A DNA stretch of 27,852 bases, taken from contig DASYUM010000259.1 of the NCBI GenBank assembly GCA_036001225.1, forward strand, positions 1-27,852. Reading direction: 5' to 3'. The notes beneath the pieces were generated by a model, which had not been told where the DNA came from, searched no databases, and saw only the letters and a list, made by a program, of their open reading frames with translations. Positions 6,390 through 14,752 of the stretch are shown piece after piece. Made by a program: the position numbers and the translations under genes. This DNA comes from DASYUM01 sp036001225 (lineage in GTDB: Bacteria; Methylomirabilota; Methylomirabilia; Rokubacteriales; DASRDR01). Positions within the stretch are counted from its first letter, which is position 1. Every line of letters begins with the position of its first letter.

Positions 6390-7832
6390 TCAGACGCGGG
6401 TGGGCGCCCCGACCGGGGCGCGGCGGCGACGCCGGGCGACGCCGGTCTGGACGGCCGCCCGGGCCACGCCGTCGGCGACCGCCTCCACCACCCGCTTGTC
6501 GAACACCGAGGGGACGATGTACTCCTCGCCCAGCTCGCCGGCCTCGATGATGGAGGCGATCCCGCGGGCGGCGGCGAGCTTCATCTCATCGTTGACCAGC
6601 CGTGCCCGCACGTCGAGCAGGCCCCGGAAGAAGCCGGGAAAGCAGAGCACGTTGTTGATCTGGTTGGGGTAGTCGGAGCGGCCGGTGGCCATGACCCGCA
6701 CGACCCCCTGTACCTCCTCGGGCATGATCTCGGGGACCGGGTTGGCCATGGCGAAGACGATCGGGTGGCGCGCCATCCGCCGGATCTCCTTGGCGCTCAC
6801 CACGCCGGGCCCCGACAGCCCGATGAAGACATCGGCGCCGCGGAGGGCGTCGGCCAGCGTGCCCCGCAGGGCCCGCTCGTTGGTGTGCTCGGCGAACCAG
6901 GCCTTGACCGGGTTCATGTTTTCCCGCCGGCCCCGGTAGAGCGTGCCCGAGCGGTCACAGCCGATGATGCGGCGGCAACCCATCGCCATCAGCAGCCGGG
7001 CGGTGGCGATGCCCGACGCGCCGGCCCCCGAGAAGACGACCCGCGCCTCTCCGATCTTCTTCTTGACGACCTTCAGCGCGTTGAGGAGCGCAGCCAGGAC
7101 GACCACCGCGGTCCCGTGCTGGTCGTCGTGGAAGACCGGGATGTCCAGCTCCTTCCGCAGCCGCTCCTCGATCTCGAAGCAGCGCGGGGCGCTGATGTCC
7201 TCGAGATTGATGCCCCCGAAGACCGGCGAGACCGCCCGCACGATGGCCACGATCTCCTCCACGTCCTTGGTGGCCAGGCAGAGCGGAAAGGCGTCCACGC
7301 CCGCGAACTCCTTGAAGAGAAGGGCCTTGCCCTCCATGACGGGCAGGGCGGCCTTGGGCCCGATGTCGCCGAGGCCGAGGACGGCGGTGCCGTCGGTCAC
7401 CACCGCCACCATGTTCTGCTTGACGGTCAGGGTGTGGGCCTTGTGAGGGTCGTCGTGGATGGCCAGGCAGACCCGGGCCACCCCGGGGGTGTAGGCCATC
7501 GAGAGGTCGTCGCGGGTCTTGACCGGCACCTTGCCCCTGACCTCGATCTTGCCGCCCAGGTGCATGAGGAAGGTGCGATCGGAGACGTTGACCACCCGGG
7601 TGCCCCTCAGCCGGCGGAGGGCGTCCACCACGGCGAGGCCGTGCTTGTCGTCGCGCGCGTTGAAGGAGATGTCGCGGGTGGTCAGCTCCGAGGTGACCTG
7701 GACCAGATCCACCGCCCCGATGTCCCCGCCAGCCCGGCCGATGGCCGAGGTGACCTTGCCGAGCATCCCCGGTCGGTTCCGGATCTCGAGTCGAACGGTC
7801 ATGCTGTAGCTCGCGCTGGGCGTGGTCATCAT
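6390..7832 (-). CDS. ACT domain-containing malic enzyme (NAD(P)-dependent)
   Basis: The enzyme oxidatively decarboxylates malate to pyruvate, linking the TCA cycle to pyruvate pools. The 480 residues hold an N-terminal ACT regulatory domain (about 11-88, MTVRLEIRNRPGMLGKV), the malic N-terminal domain with Tyr114 in MAYTPGVA, VTDGTAVLGLGDIGPKAA and the catalytic Lys region GKALLFKEFAGVDAFP, the metal-binding EDISAPRCFE and FHDDQHGTA, and a Rossmann domain with FSGAGASGIATA. The ACT domain suggests control by a small ligand, perhaps an amino acid. The first of two adjacent ATGs (7832) has GGAGG 8 bases upstream. NAD versus NADP preference is not decided. The SCO-like gene follows 6 bases downstream. 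Confidence 0.94.
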   Translation of the reverse strand: MMTTPSASYSMTVRLEIRNRPGMLGKVTSAIGRAGGDIGAVDLVQVTSELTTRDISFNARDDKHGLAVVDALRRLRGTRVVNVSDRTFLMHLGGKIEVRGKVPVKTRDDLSMAYTPGVARVCLAIHDDPHKAHTLTVKQNMVAVVTDGTAVLGLGDIGPKAALPVMEGKALLFKEFAGVDAFPLCLATKDVEEIVAIVRAVSPVFGGINLEDISAPRCFEIEERLRKELDIPVFHDDQHGTAVVVLAALLNALKVVKKKIGEARVVFSGAGASGIATARLLMAMGCRRIIGCDRSGTLYRGRRENMNPVKAWFAEHTNERALRGTLADALRGADVFIGLSGPGVVSAKEIRRMARHPIVFAMANPVPEIMPEEVQGVVRVMATGRSDYPNQINNVLCFPGFFRGLLDVRARLVNDEMKLAAARGIASIIEAGELGEEYIVPSVFDKRVVEAVADGVARAAVQTGVARRRRRAPVGAPTRV

Positions 7833-7888
7833 GGATGTGACCTCCGGTCGGAGCGCCGAACGAGGATGGTGCGGATCAGGTGGCCGCT

Positions 7889-7896
7889 ATTATAAT
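7889..7896. promoter_or_regulatory. Palindromic -10 element ATTATAAT between divergent genes
   Basis: The 8-base palindrome ATTATAAT gives a perfect TATAAT on both strands (7891-7896 plus, 7894-7889 minus) between the malic enzyme and the P19-like gene. The -35 regions 17 bases away are weak on both sides. Plus-strand transcription would start near 7903, only about 15 bases before the ATG at 7918. Confidence 0.45.
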
Positions 7897-7917
7897 CCCG
7901 CTGTCGGCGGAGGAGCG

Positions 7918-8448
7918 ATGACGACGAGCCGTGCGGGTCGGACCGTCATACTGATCGCCGTGGCGCTGCTCACCGGGGCGGTCCCCGCCCCCGCCCAGAC
8001 CCCCACTCCGCTGGTCCCGGTCGGCGAGCCGATCACCCAGGCGGGGCTTCGCGTGGCGCTCGGCTACCTGCCGACCGCGGTCTCGCTCGACAGCGGCGGA
8101 CGCCTCCCCGACGGGGCGTTGGCCCTCCATCTCCAGCTGGACGTCGACGCGGCGCGCGGCAACCCCTACGGCCTCGACTCCGATGACTCGGTCCCCTACC
8201 TCCGCCTTCCCTTCACGCTGACCCAGGACGGCACCGGCCGGCGGCTGGACGGCACCCTCGAGCCCATGGTCTCGCGGGACGGCTTCCACTACGGGGCCAA
8301 CGTGGTGGTGGCAGGGCCGGGAACGTACTCGCTCGCCGTGGAAATCCGGCCGCCGGAAGGGCTGGCCCGCCACACCGACGCGCGGACCGGCGTCCTGCCC
8401 TGGTGGGCTCCGTTCACGCTGACCTGGAGCTTCCGCTACCCACCCTGA
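7918..8448 (+). CDS. Periplasmic iron/copper-binding protein, P19/Tp34 family
   Basis: P19-family proteins (Fe2+ transport protein family) are periplasmic copper- and iron-binding proteins that help iron uptake. The 176-residue protein starts with a signal peptide (about 1-27, cleavage near APAQ). The family copper ligands can be read: His71 in ALHLQLDVDA, Met117 and His124 in EPMVSRDGFHYGAN, and His152 in LARHTDARTG. The Glu two positions after the first His, present in C. jejuni P19, is Gln73 here. The C-terminal PWWAPFTLTWSFRYP is typical. ATG at 7918 follows GGAGGAGCG; reading upstream of it in frame is a shadow. No FTR1-type permease lies nearby, so its partner is elsewhere or absent. 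Confidence 0.9.
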   Translation: MTTSRAGRTVILIAVALLTGAVPAPAQTPTPLVPVGEPITQAGLRVALGYLPTAVSLDSGGRLPDGALALHLQLDVDAARGNPYGLDSDDSVPYLRLPFTLTQDGTGRRLDGTLEPMVSRDGFHYGANVVVAGPGTYSLAVEIRPPEGLARHTDARTGVLPWWAPFTLTWSFRYPP

Positions 8449-8460
8449 CGCGCCCGGTCG

Positions 8461-8739
8461 TCACGGCCGCTGGCTGTTGGTCCGGTCGAGGGCGGCCCGC
8501 AGGCCCCGGGCGAGCGCCGGACCGTCGTCCTTCCCCCAGAAGTGCAGGTAGAAGAGCCGCGGCTCCTCGTGGAGCCCGTGGCTGTGCTGGAGCTGGCCCG
8601 GCTTGCCAAGAGCCTGCTCCACGGCGGGCCAGTCGGCGCCTCCCTGGGCGCCGACCCCCGTGGGCCACAGCCCAACGAGCGCCAACAGCGGCACGCCGGT
8701 CAGGACGACTCGTCTGGTTACCCGGTATGGCGTGTTCAT
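8461..8739 (-). CDS. Short secreted DUF1259-like protein lacking the middle of the domain
   Basis: This 92-residue protein has an N-terminal positive patch (RVTRRVVL) and a hydrophobic signal ending near GVGAQ. What follows looks like the two ends of a DUF1259 (LppY/LpqO-type) domain joined together: the opening DWPAVEQALGKPGQL, then directly the closing HSHGLHEEPRLFYLHFWGK and ALARGLRAALDRT. The usual central part, around 80 residues with the SDLKVT and MGDLVL type segments, is missing. ATG at 8739 has GAGGAGG upstream and the frame is clean, so it may be expressed. The function of DUF1259 is unknown. It converges on the P19-like gene with a 12-base gap. Confidence 0.75.
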   Translation of the reverse strand: MNTPYRVTRRVVLTGVPLLALVGLWPTGVGAQGGADWPAVEQALGKPGQLQHSHGLHEEPRLFYLHFWGKDDGPALARGLRAALDRTNSQRP

Positions 8740-8825
8740 GGGCCGCCTCCTCAGCGTCGCACTCGGGTCGGAGGTGGTCGGAGCAAAGGGGATGCCGGCC
8801 GGCGCTTATCCGGCCCCGTCGCGAC

Positions 8826-8854
8826 TTGACACCTCCGGTGACGGCGCGTAGTCT
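8826..8854 (+). promoter_or_regulatory. Promoter for the DUF169/URO-D fusion gene
   Basis: A consensus -35 box TTGACA (8826-8831) is followed after 17 bases by TAGTCT (8849-8854) as a partial -10. The start would be near 8861, about 60 bases before the ATG at 8921. Confidence 0.55.
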
Positions 8855-8920
8855 GCGACTTGGAATTCCGCCTACTTGGCGCGGCCGCCCGCGCCTCCCG
8901 GCCCTCCAGAGGAGATACGG

Positions 8921-10768
8921 ATGATCGACCCCAAGACCGCCGATCAGGCCCTCCAGACCTACATCCGCCCCCAGACCTTCCCGGTGGCGATCCGGATGCT
9001 CGAGGCGGGCGAGCCGATCCCCGAGCGGGCCAAGCGACCGGCCCGCGACTTCGGCAAGCTCTCGATGAACTGCCAGGTCATCGACATGGCCCGCCGCTAC
9101 GGCTGGATGATCGCGCTGACCCGCGAGGACCACATCTGCTCGCTCGGGATCACCGCGCTCGGCTTCGACAGGCCGACCCACCTCTACAGCTCGGGGACCC
9201 TGTGCGAGGGGATGTACACCGAGACCAAGGAGGCGGGCGCCCGCTCGGAGGCGGCGGTGGACAAGTTCGCCCCCGGCGAGTACGGGTGTCTGCTCGTCTG
9301 CCCCCTCGACCGCGCCCCGTTCGAGCCCCACCTGGTGGTCGTCTACGCCAACCCCGCCCAGGTCATGCGGCTGACCCAGGCCGCGCTGTGGAAGGCGGGC
9401 GGGCGGCTCACCTCGTCCTTCCAGGGTCGCATCGTCTGCTCGGACATCATCGTGACCACGATGCAGACCGGCGAGCCCCAGGTGATCCTCCCCTGCTCGG
9501 GCGACCGGATCTTCGGCCAGACCCAGGATCACGAGATGGCCTTCACCATCCCGTGGGCGAAGATGGGCGAGATCGTCGAGGGTCTGGAGGGGACGCACCG
9601 GGGCGGCATCCGCTACCCGATCACCCAGTTCCTGGAATACGAGGCCAAGCTCCCGCCCAGGTACATGGAGGTCAACAAGCTCTGGGACGTCGAGAAGGGC
9701 AAGGCCCAGTACACGCCGCGGGACCGGGTGGTGGCCGCCTACAAGCGGTCGTTCGCCGATCGCGTCCCCATCTACCCGATCGTCGCCTCCTATGCCGGCA
9801 CGCTGGACGGGCTCTCCATCGAGGAGTTCTGCACGGAGCCGGGGAAGGCGATCAAGGCGATGCTCAACTACTACGAGCGCCACCAGCCCGACGTGGTGCT
9901 CGCCTACAACGACCTGGCCAAGGAGGCGGAGGCGATCGGCTGCGGGGTGAAGTACTCCGACTACGTGGTCCCCTCCATCGCCACCCACGTCCTCCAGGAG
10001 GACAAGGGTCGGCTGGCCAAGCTCGAGATCCCGGATCCCCAGACGGAGGGCCGGCTCCCGGCATTCCTGGAAGTCTGCCAGGGGCTGATGGCGGCCAAGC
10101 TGCCGACCGCGGTGGGGGCGGTGGCGGTGGGGCCGTGGACCATCGCCATGCTGATGCGGAACCCGGAGGTCATGCTGCTCGACACCTTCGAGGACCCGGG
10201 GTTCATCCACGAGCTGATGCGCTTCACCACCGAGTACTGCAAGCGGTGGGGCGACGCCATCGTGCAGACGAAGATCGGACTGTCGTTCTCGGAGCCGACC
10301 GCCTCCATCAGCCTGATCTCCCCCGACAACTACCGGGAGTTCATCGCCCCCTACCACAAGGAACTGGTCGACTACTTCAAGGCCAAGAAGGTCGGGCTCA
10401 CCACCCACATCTGCGGCACGACCTATCCGATCTACGAGGATCTCATCCGGTGCGGCTTCACCACCGTCTCCTTCGACCTCGACCAGCAGGGCGACCCCAA
10501 GCTCAAGGTCGACCAGCTGGCCCGCTTCATGGAGGTGGCCAAGGGCCGGGTCGTGGCGATCGGGAACGTGGACGCCACGCTGTTCGAGCGCGCGACCAAG
10601 GCCGAGATCGAGGCCGAGGTGCGGCGGTGCGTGGACACCGCCGCCCGCCATTCGGGCTGGATCCTCTCCACGTCGTGCGAGATCCCGCCCCGCTCCAAGC
10701 CGGAGATCGTCCAGTGGTTCATGGACGCGGCCAGGGACTATGGCCGCTACGAAAGGTTCATGGGGTGA
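8921..10768 (+). CDS. Fusion of DUF169 with a uroporphyrinogen decarboxylase/MtaA-type methyltransferase domain
   Basis: The 615-residue cytoplasmic protein joins two families. Residues about 15-265 match DUF169, a family of unknown function, with RPARDFGKLSMNCQVIDMAR, EDHICSLGITALGF, SSGTLCEGMYTETKEA and QTQDHEMAFTIPWAKMGEI. Residues about 275-615 match the URO-D/MtaA/CmuA fold. In that half the His-x-Cys...Cys zinc pattern of corrinoid-linked methyltransferases is visible as His496, Cys498 (LTTHICGTT) and Cys586 (LSTSCEIPP), so a methyl-transfer role is more likely than haem synthesis; this is inference. ATG at 8921 follows AGAGGAGA; upstream in-frame reading looks like shadow. A promoter lies at 8826-8854. 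The exported metallo-beta-lactamase-fold gene follows after 91 bases. Confidence 0.88.
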   Translation: MIDPKTADQALQTYIRPQTFPVAIRMLEAGEPIPERAKRPARDFGKLSMNCQVIDMARRYGWMIALTREDHICSLGITALGFDRPTHLYSSGTLCEGMYTETKEAGARSEAAVDKFAPGEYGCLLVCPLDRAPFEPHLVVVYANPAQVMRLTQAALWKAGGRLTSSFQGRIVCSDIIVTTMQTGEPQVILPCSGDRIFGQTQDHEMAFTIPWAKMGEIVEGLEGTHRGGIRYPITQFLEYEAKLPPRYMEVNKLWDVEKGKAQYTPRDRVVAAYKRSFADRVPIYPIVASYAGTLDGLSIEEFCTEPGKAIKAMLNYYERHQPDVVLAYNDLAKEAEAIGCGVKYSDYVVPSIATHVLQEDKGRLAKLEIPDPQTEGRLPAFLEVCQGLMAAKLPTAVGAVAVGPWTIAMLMRNPEVMLLDTFEDPGFIHELMRFTTEYCKRWGDAIVQTKIGLSFSEPTASISLISPDNYREFIAPYHKELVDYFKAKKVGLTTHICGTTYPIYEDLIRCGFTTVSFDLDQQGDPKLKVDQLARFMEVAKGRVVAIGNVDATLFERATKAEIEAEVRRCVDTAARHSGWILSTSCEIPPRSKPEIVQWFMDAARDYGRYERFMG

Positions 10769-10823
10769 GCGGGCCAATGCCCGTCGCCCCGCGGCGTCCT
10801 CGAGTCCTCATGGGCTGACCGGC

Positions 10824-10843
10824 ATCGAGCCTCGCGGCTCGAT
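10824..10843 (+). other. Intercistronic hairpin before the metallo-beta-lactamase gene
   Basis: A perfect 8-base-pair stem ATCGAGCC/GGCTCGAT closes a TCGC tetraloop in the gap between the fusion gene and the next start, 16 bases before the ATG at 10860. No T-run follows, so an RNA-processing or translation-tuning role is more likely than termination. Confidence 0.5.
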
Positions 10844-10859
10844 CCGCAAGGGGTGGACC

Positions 10860-11981
10860 ATGCACCGACGGGATTTCCTTCGACTGACCGCCGTCGCCGG
10901 CGGGACCTTGGCCCTCGGCGGGATCGTCCGGCTCGGCGGGCCGACCGCGGCCGCCCAGTCCGGCAGCGTGCCGGCGGTGGACCGGCTGGTCATGACGAAC
11001 GTCGTGGACAACGTCTACGACATCTTCGCGCGAGCCGGCCGCCTCGACACGATCACCGTTCAGCGCACGCCCCTGGCCCGCGGCGGCGAGCCCGCGCTGC
11101 TCGCCGAGCACGGACTCGCCTACCACCTGGAGTCGCTGCGCGGGGCCGAGCGGCGCGAGGTCCTGCTCGATTTCAGCCTCACCCCGCCGACGCTCTTCCA
11201 CAACTACCGGGCGCTCAGGATCGACCCGACCACCGCCGACGCCCTCGTTCTGAGCCACGGGCATGCCGATCACTACGGGGCGCTGCCGGAGCTGGCCCGC
11301 GCCCGTCAGGGCGCCTTCAAGCCGGGCCTGACGCTGTACGCCGGAGGCGAGGACACGTTCTGCCACCGCGTGGTCGTCACGCCGGCCGGCGCCACCGACC
11401 AGGGCCAGCTCGATCGGCCCGGGCTCGAGGCGCTCGGTCTCACCGTGCTCCTCGCCAAGCAGCCGACGGTGGTGGCCGGCCACGCCATCACCTCGGGCCA
11501 GATCCCGCGCCTCACCGACTTCGAGAAGCCGCCGGCCGCCGCCCGCCTGGTGGCGGGGCCGGAGCACTCGGCCTGCGCCGCCTCGCTCCACTTCCCGCCC
11601 GGCGCGCTGAAGGTCGAGGTCAAGCCGGGCGAGCTGGTCCCCGACAACTTCCAAGGGGAGATCGCGACGGCGTATCACGTCCGGGATCGCGGTCTGGTGG
11701 TGATCACCTCCTGCGGGCACGCCGGCGTCATCAACTCGGTGCGCCAGGTCCAGAAGACGACCGGGATCGACCGCGTCCATGCGATCGTCGGCGGGTTCCA
11801 CCTGGCCCCCGCCCCCGACGAGGTCGTGGCCAAGACCGTCGAGGCCTTCAAGGTGATCGACCCCGACTACATCGTCCCCATGCACTGCACCGGCCTGAAC
11901 ACGATCTTCGCCATTCAGCGGGAGCTGCCCCGGAAGCTCGTCACGCCGTCGACCGGAACGCGCGTGGTTTTCGGGGCGTGA
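10860..11981 (+). CDS. Tat-exported metallo-beta-lactamase-fold hydrolase (MptE-like family)
   Basis: The 373-residue protein begins with a twin-arginine signal (MHRRDFLRLT, then a hydrophobic stretch to about residue 33), implying folded export with metals already loaded. The catalytic signature HGHADH is at 133-138 (LVLSHGHADHYGAL), with later metal-site candidates in ITSCGHAGVINSV, VGGFHLAPAP and PMHCTGLN. The overall pattern resembles proteins annotated as 7,8-dihydropterin-6-yl-methyl-aminobenzene phosphate synthase (MptE-like). Export argues against pterin synthesis in this case, so the substrate is open. ATG at 10860 follows AAGGGGTGG. The alpha/beta hydrolase gene starts 13 bases after its stop, so the two are surely co-transcribed. 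Confidence 0.9.
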   Translation: MHRRDFLRLTAVAGGTLALGGIVRLGGPTAAAQSGSVPAVDRLVMTNVVDNVYDIFARAGRLDTITVQRTPLARGGEPALLAEHGLAYHLESLRGAERREVLLDFSLTPPTLFHNYRALRIDPTTADALVLSHGHADHYGALPELARARQGAFKPGLTLYAGGEDTFCHRVVVTPAGATDQGQLDRPGLEALGLTVLLAKQPTVVAGHAITSGQIPRLTDFEKPPAAARLVAGPEHSACAASLHFPPGALKVEVKPGELVPDNFQGEIATAYHVRDRGLVVITSCGHAGVINSVRQVQKTTGIDRVHAIVGGFHLAPAPDEVVAKTVEAFKVIDPDYIVPMHCTGLNTIFAIQRELPRKLVTPSTGTRVVFGA

Positions 11982-11994
11982 GGGGAGGACGGCG

Positions 11995-13986
11995 ATGAAG
12001 CGCGCCGCATTGATGGTGGGAGCGGCTCTCCTGCTGGCCACCGCCGCCGCCGAGGCCCGGGTGACCCGGATCGAGATCAGCCGCCGCGAGCCGTTCGCCG
12101 GCGGGCAGGCCTTCGGCACGGTGGGTCCCTACGAAAAGGTGGTCGGGCGCTTTCACGGCGAGCTCGACCCCGGCCATCCCCTGAACCGCGTCATCGTGGA
12201 CCTCGACCGGGCCCCTCGCAACGCGCGCGGCGCCGTCGAGTACGCCGCCGACTTCTACATCATGAAGCCGGTCGATCTCGCCAAAGGGAACGGGGCCCTC
12301 TTCTACGACGTCAACAACCGCGGCAACAAGATCGTCCTCCACCAGCTCAACAGCGCGCCCCGCGAGAACGACCCTTCGACGCCGGAGCACGCCGGGAACG
12401 GCTTCCTCATGCGCCAGGGCTTCACCATCGTGTGGAGCGGCTGGATCCCCGGCTTGCCGGCCACCAACCACAACCTGCGTCTGGACGTTCCGGTCGCGGC
12501 CGGCGGGCCGGCGCCGATCGAGGAGACGGTCTGGGACGAGTTCCTTTTCAACGCCACGGGACAGACCCGGGCTCGGCTGACCTTCCGCGCCACCAGCCCC
12601 GACGTCGGCAAAGCGCAACTCCTGGTCCGTGACACCAACACGAGCCCACCCACGGCGCTCGCGGCCGGCCAGTGGGAATTCGTGGACGAGCAGGCGATCC
12701 GGCTGTTGCCGGCGGGGACGCCGTTCCGGATGGGCGCCATCTACCAGCTCGTCTACCGCGCGGCCAACCCACCGGTGGCCGGCATCGGCTTCGCCGCCAC
12801 GCGCGACCTCGTCGCCTTCCTGCGCCGCGAGGCGGCGGACGGGGCGGGGACGCCGAACCCGCTCGCCATCGGCGGGGCGGCGGCGGTCCGCCGGGCGCTC
12901 GCCCACGGGACCTCCCAGAGCGGGCGCTATCTCCGCGACTTCGTCTACCGGGGCTTCAACGAGGACGAGGCGGACCGGATCGTCTTCGACGGCCTCAATC
13001 CCCACATCGCCGGCGCGCGCCTGTTCCTGAACTACCGCTTTGCCCAACCCAATCGGATGACCCACATCGCCCACGGGTTCATGTTCTACCCGGACGTCGG
13101 CTTCCCGTTCGCCTACGAGACCCAGGCCGATCCGCTCACCGGTCGGAGCGACGGGATCTTCGCGCGCTGCGCGACGCGCGGAAACTGCCCGAAGGTCGTC
13201 CACACCGTCAGCTCGACCGAGTACTGGCAGTCGGGGGGCTCGCTGGTCACCACCGACCCGCTCGGGCGGGTCGATGCCAGCCCGCCCGACACCGTTCGGC
13301 TCTACCTGATCGCCAGCACCCAGCACGTGGCCTTCCCGACCATGCCGAAGGACGTCTGCGCGCTCTCCTACAACCCGGTCGACCTCCGGCCCGCCCTCCG
13401 GGCCCTCACCCTCGCCCTCGACCGCTGGGTGAGCGACGGCACCCCGCCGCCGCCGAGCCGGCACCCCCGCATCGCCGACGGCTCACTGGTGGCCATGGAG
13501 GTGCTCGGCTTCCCGCGGCTACCCGGCGTGTCGCTGCCGGCCGGGCCCAGTGCGCGAGCTCGGGTGGAGTACGGAGGTGAGTACGAGCAGGGGCTGATCC
13601 GAACGGTGCCCCCGCGGCTGACGTCAGGGACCTATGGGGTCCTCGTCCCGAAGGTGGATGCGGATGGCAACGAGATCGGCGGGATTCGGCTCCCGGACAT
13701 CGCGGCGCCGACCGGAACGGGGACCGGCTGGGCCGTCCGGGCGAACGACGCCGGAGCCGCCGGAGTGCTCTGCTATCTGGACGGCTTCTTCCTACCCTTC
13801 GCCAAGACGAAGGCAGAGCGGGAGGCCAGGGGCGACCCGCGGCCCTCGCGCGAAGAGCGCTACCGCGATCAGGCCGACTACGTGGCGCGGGTGCGCCAGG
13901 CGGCTGAGGCGCTGGGGCGCGAAGGCTACCTGCTCGCCGAGGACGTGCAGCGGATCGTCGATCGGGCCGTCACCGGGTCCTGGTAG
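11995..13986 (+). CDS. Secreted alpha/beta hydrolase domain-containing protein (Abhydrolase_10 type)
   Basis: The 663-residue protein has a signal peptide (about 1-22, ending ATAAAEA). It matches the large alpha/beta-hydrolase domain family of unknown substrate common in soil bacteria. Landmarks are the N-terminal REPFAGGQAFGTVGPYEKV, the central FYDVNNRGNKIVLHQLN, and the presumed nucleophile region LAHGTSQSGRYLRDFVYRGF (about residues 302-321). Later blocks include DGLNPHIAGAR and the His-containing STQHVAFP. The length agrees with the family. ATG at 11995 follows GGGGAGGA, 13 bases after the metallo-beta-lactamase gene stop. It converges on the ModA-like gene with 16 bases between. An esterase or lactonase role is plausible but unproven. 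Confidence 0.87.
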   Translation: MKRAALMVGAALLLATAAAEARVTRIEISRREPFAGGQAFGTVGPYEKVVGRFHGELDPGHPLNRVIVDLDRAPRNARGAVEYAADFYIMKPVDLAKGNGALFYDVNNRGNKIVLHQLNSAPRENDPSTPEHAGNGFLMRQGFTIVWSGWIPGLPATNHNLRLDVPVAAGGPAPIEETVWDEFLFNATGQTRARLTFRATSPDVGKAQLLVRDTNTSPPTALAAGQWEFVDEQAIRLLPAGTPFRMGAIYQLVYRAANPPVAGIGFAATRDLVAFLRREAADGAGTPNPLAIGGAAAVRRALAHGTSQSGRYLRDFVYRGFNEDEADRIVFDGLNPHIAGARLFLNYRFAQPNRMTHIAHGFMFYPDVGFPFAYETQADPLTGRSDGIFARCATRGNCPKVVHTVSSTEYWQSGGSLVTTDPLGRVDASPPDTVRLYLIASTQHVAFPTMPKDVCALSYNPVDLRPALRALTLALDRWVSDGTPPPPSRHPRIADGSLVAMEVLGFPRLPGVSLPAGPSARARVEYGGEYEQGLIRTVPPRLTSGTYGVLVPKVDADGNEIGGIRLPDIAAPTGTGTGWAVRANDAGAAGVLCYLDGFFLPFAKTKAEREARGDPRPSREERYRDQADYVARVRQAAEALGREGYLLAEDVQRIVDRAVTGSW

Positions 13987-14002
13987 CGGGGCGGCCTGGT
14001 CG

Positions 14003-14752
14003 TCACTCCACGCCGGTCGCCGCGAAGGCCGCCTTGGCCGGCGGGCTGGTCACGAACCGGACGAGCGCGCGGGCGGCCTCCGGGGAACGGCTTCCGGTGA
14101 GGACGCCGGCGACGTACGTCGTGTAGTTCTGCAGCTCGGCCGGCAGCGGCCCCACCAGCCGCAGGCCTTTGGCCTCGTACTCCCGGATCTCGGAGATGGC
14201 GCCGATGCCGATCTCGCGCCCGGTCCCCTTCGCCACGTGCTCGAGCACGGAGGTGCCATCGGGATAGCGGACGGTCTTGGCCGCCACCTGCTCGCCGATG
14301 CCCAGCCGGGTCACCACCCGTTCGAAGTACGTCCCGGTCGAGGCCCGGTTGTAGACGAGCCGGTCCGCCGCCAGCAGCGCGTCCCGCAACGCGGCCGCCG
14401 AGGAGACATCGGGGGCCGGCGCGTCCTGTCGTACCGTCACACCGACGCCGACGCGACCGACCGCCGGGGGCGTGTCGGCCACGATCTTACCGGCCTGGAC
14501 CAGCGGCTCGACGACCGCCGGGGGCGCGATCAGGACGTCCGGTGTCTCGCCGGCCTCCACGCGCTGCCGCAGCACGGCGGGTACGGCCACCGTGAGTCGC
14601 ACCTGGTGGCCGGTCTCGCGGCGGAACGTCTCGATGAGCCGGGCAAGCCCGGGCGCGACGGCGCCGGCGCTGAACATCTCGATCTCGGCCGCCGAGGCCG
14701 ACGCTCCCCCCAGGCAGCCGATTGCCACTCCGACCAGGGCCAAGCGCGTCAT
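14003..14752 (-). CDS. ModA-like periplasmic substrate-binding protein (orphan)
   Basis: The 249-residue protein resembles the molybdate/tungstate-binding component of ABC importers and related extracellular proteins. It has a signal peptide (about 1-22, ending ASASAAE), an opening strand EIEMFSAGAVAPGLARLIET, the inter-lobe VRYPDGTSVLEHVAKG and a C-terminal ARALVRFVTSPPAKAAFAATG. The ATG at 14752 has GAGGAGG 7 bases upstream and is preferred over an in-frame ATG at 14773, which has no ribosome site. No modB or modC gene lies next to it, so it must work with distant partners or serve another function such as sensing. Oxyanion ligand residues cannot be assigned with certainty. Confidence 0.82.
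   Translation of the reverse strand: MTRLALVGVAIGCLGGASASAAEIEMFSAGAVAPGLARLIETFRRETGHQVRLTVAVPAVLRQRVEAGETPDVLIAPPAVVEPLVQAGKIVADTPPAVGRVGVGVTVRQDAPAPDVSSAAALRDALLAADRLVYNRASTGTYFERVVTRLGIGEQVAAKTVRYPDGTSVLEHVAKGTGREIGIGAISEIREYEAKGLRLVGPLPAELQNYTTYVAGVLTGSRSPEAARALVRFVTSPPAKAAFAATGVE

Noticed and set aside
5583..7895. Long plus-strand open frame of 770 codons
   Set aside because: Shadow of the SCO-like and malic enzyme genes; the real genes have clear family motifs on the minus strand.
8414..10777. Long minus-strand open frame of 787 codons
   Set aside because: Shadow of the DUF169/URO-D fusion, with no recognisable domain.
11941..13464. Minus-strand open frame of 507 codons
   Set aside because: Shadow of the alpha/beta hydrolase gene.
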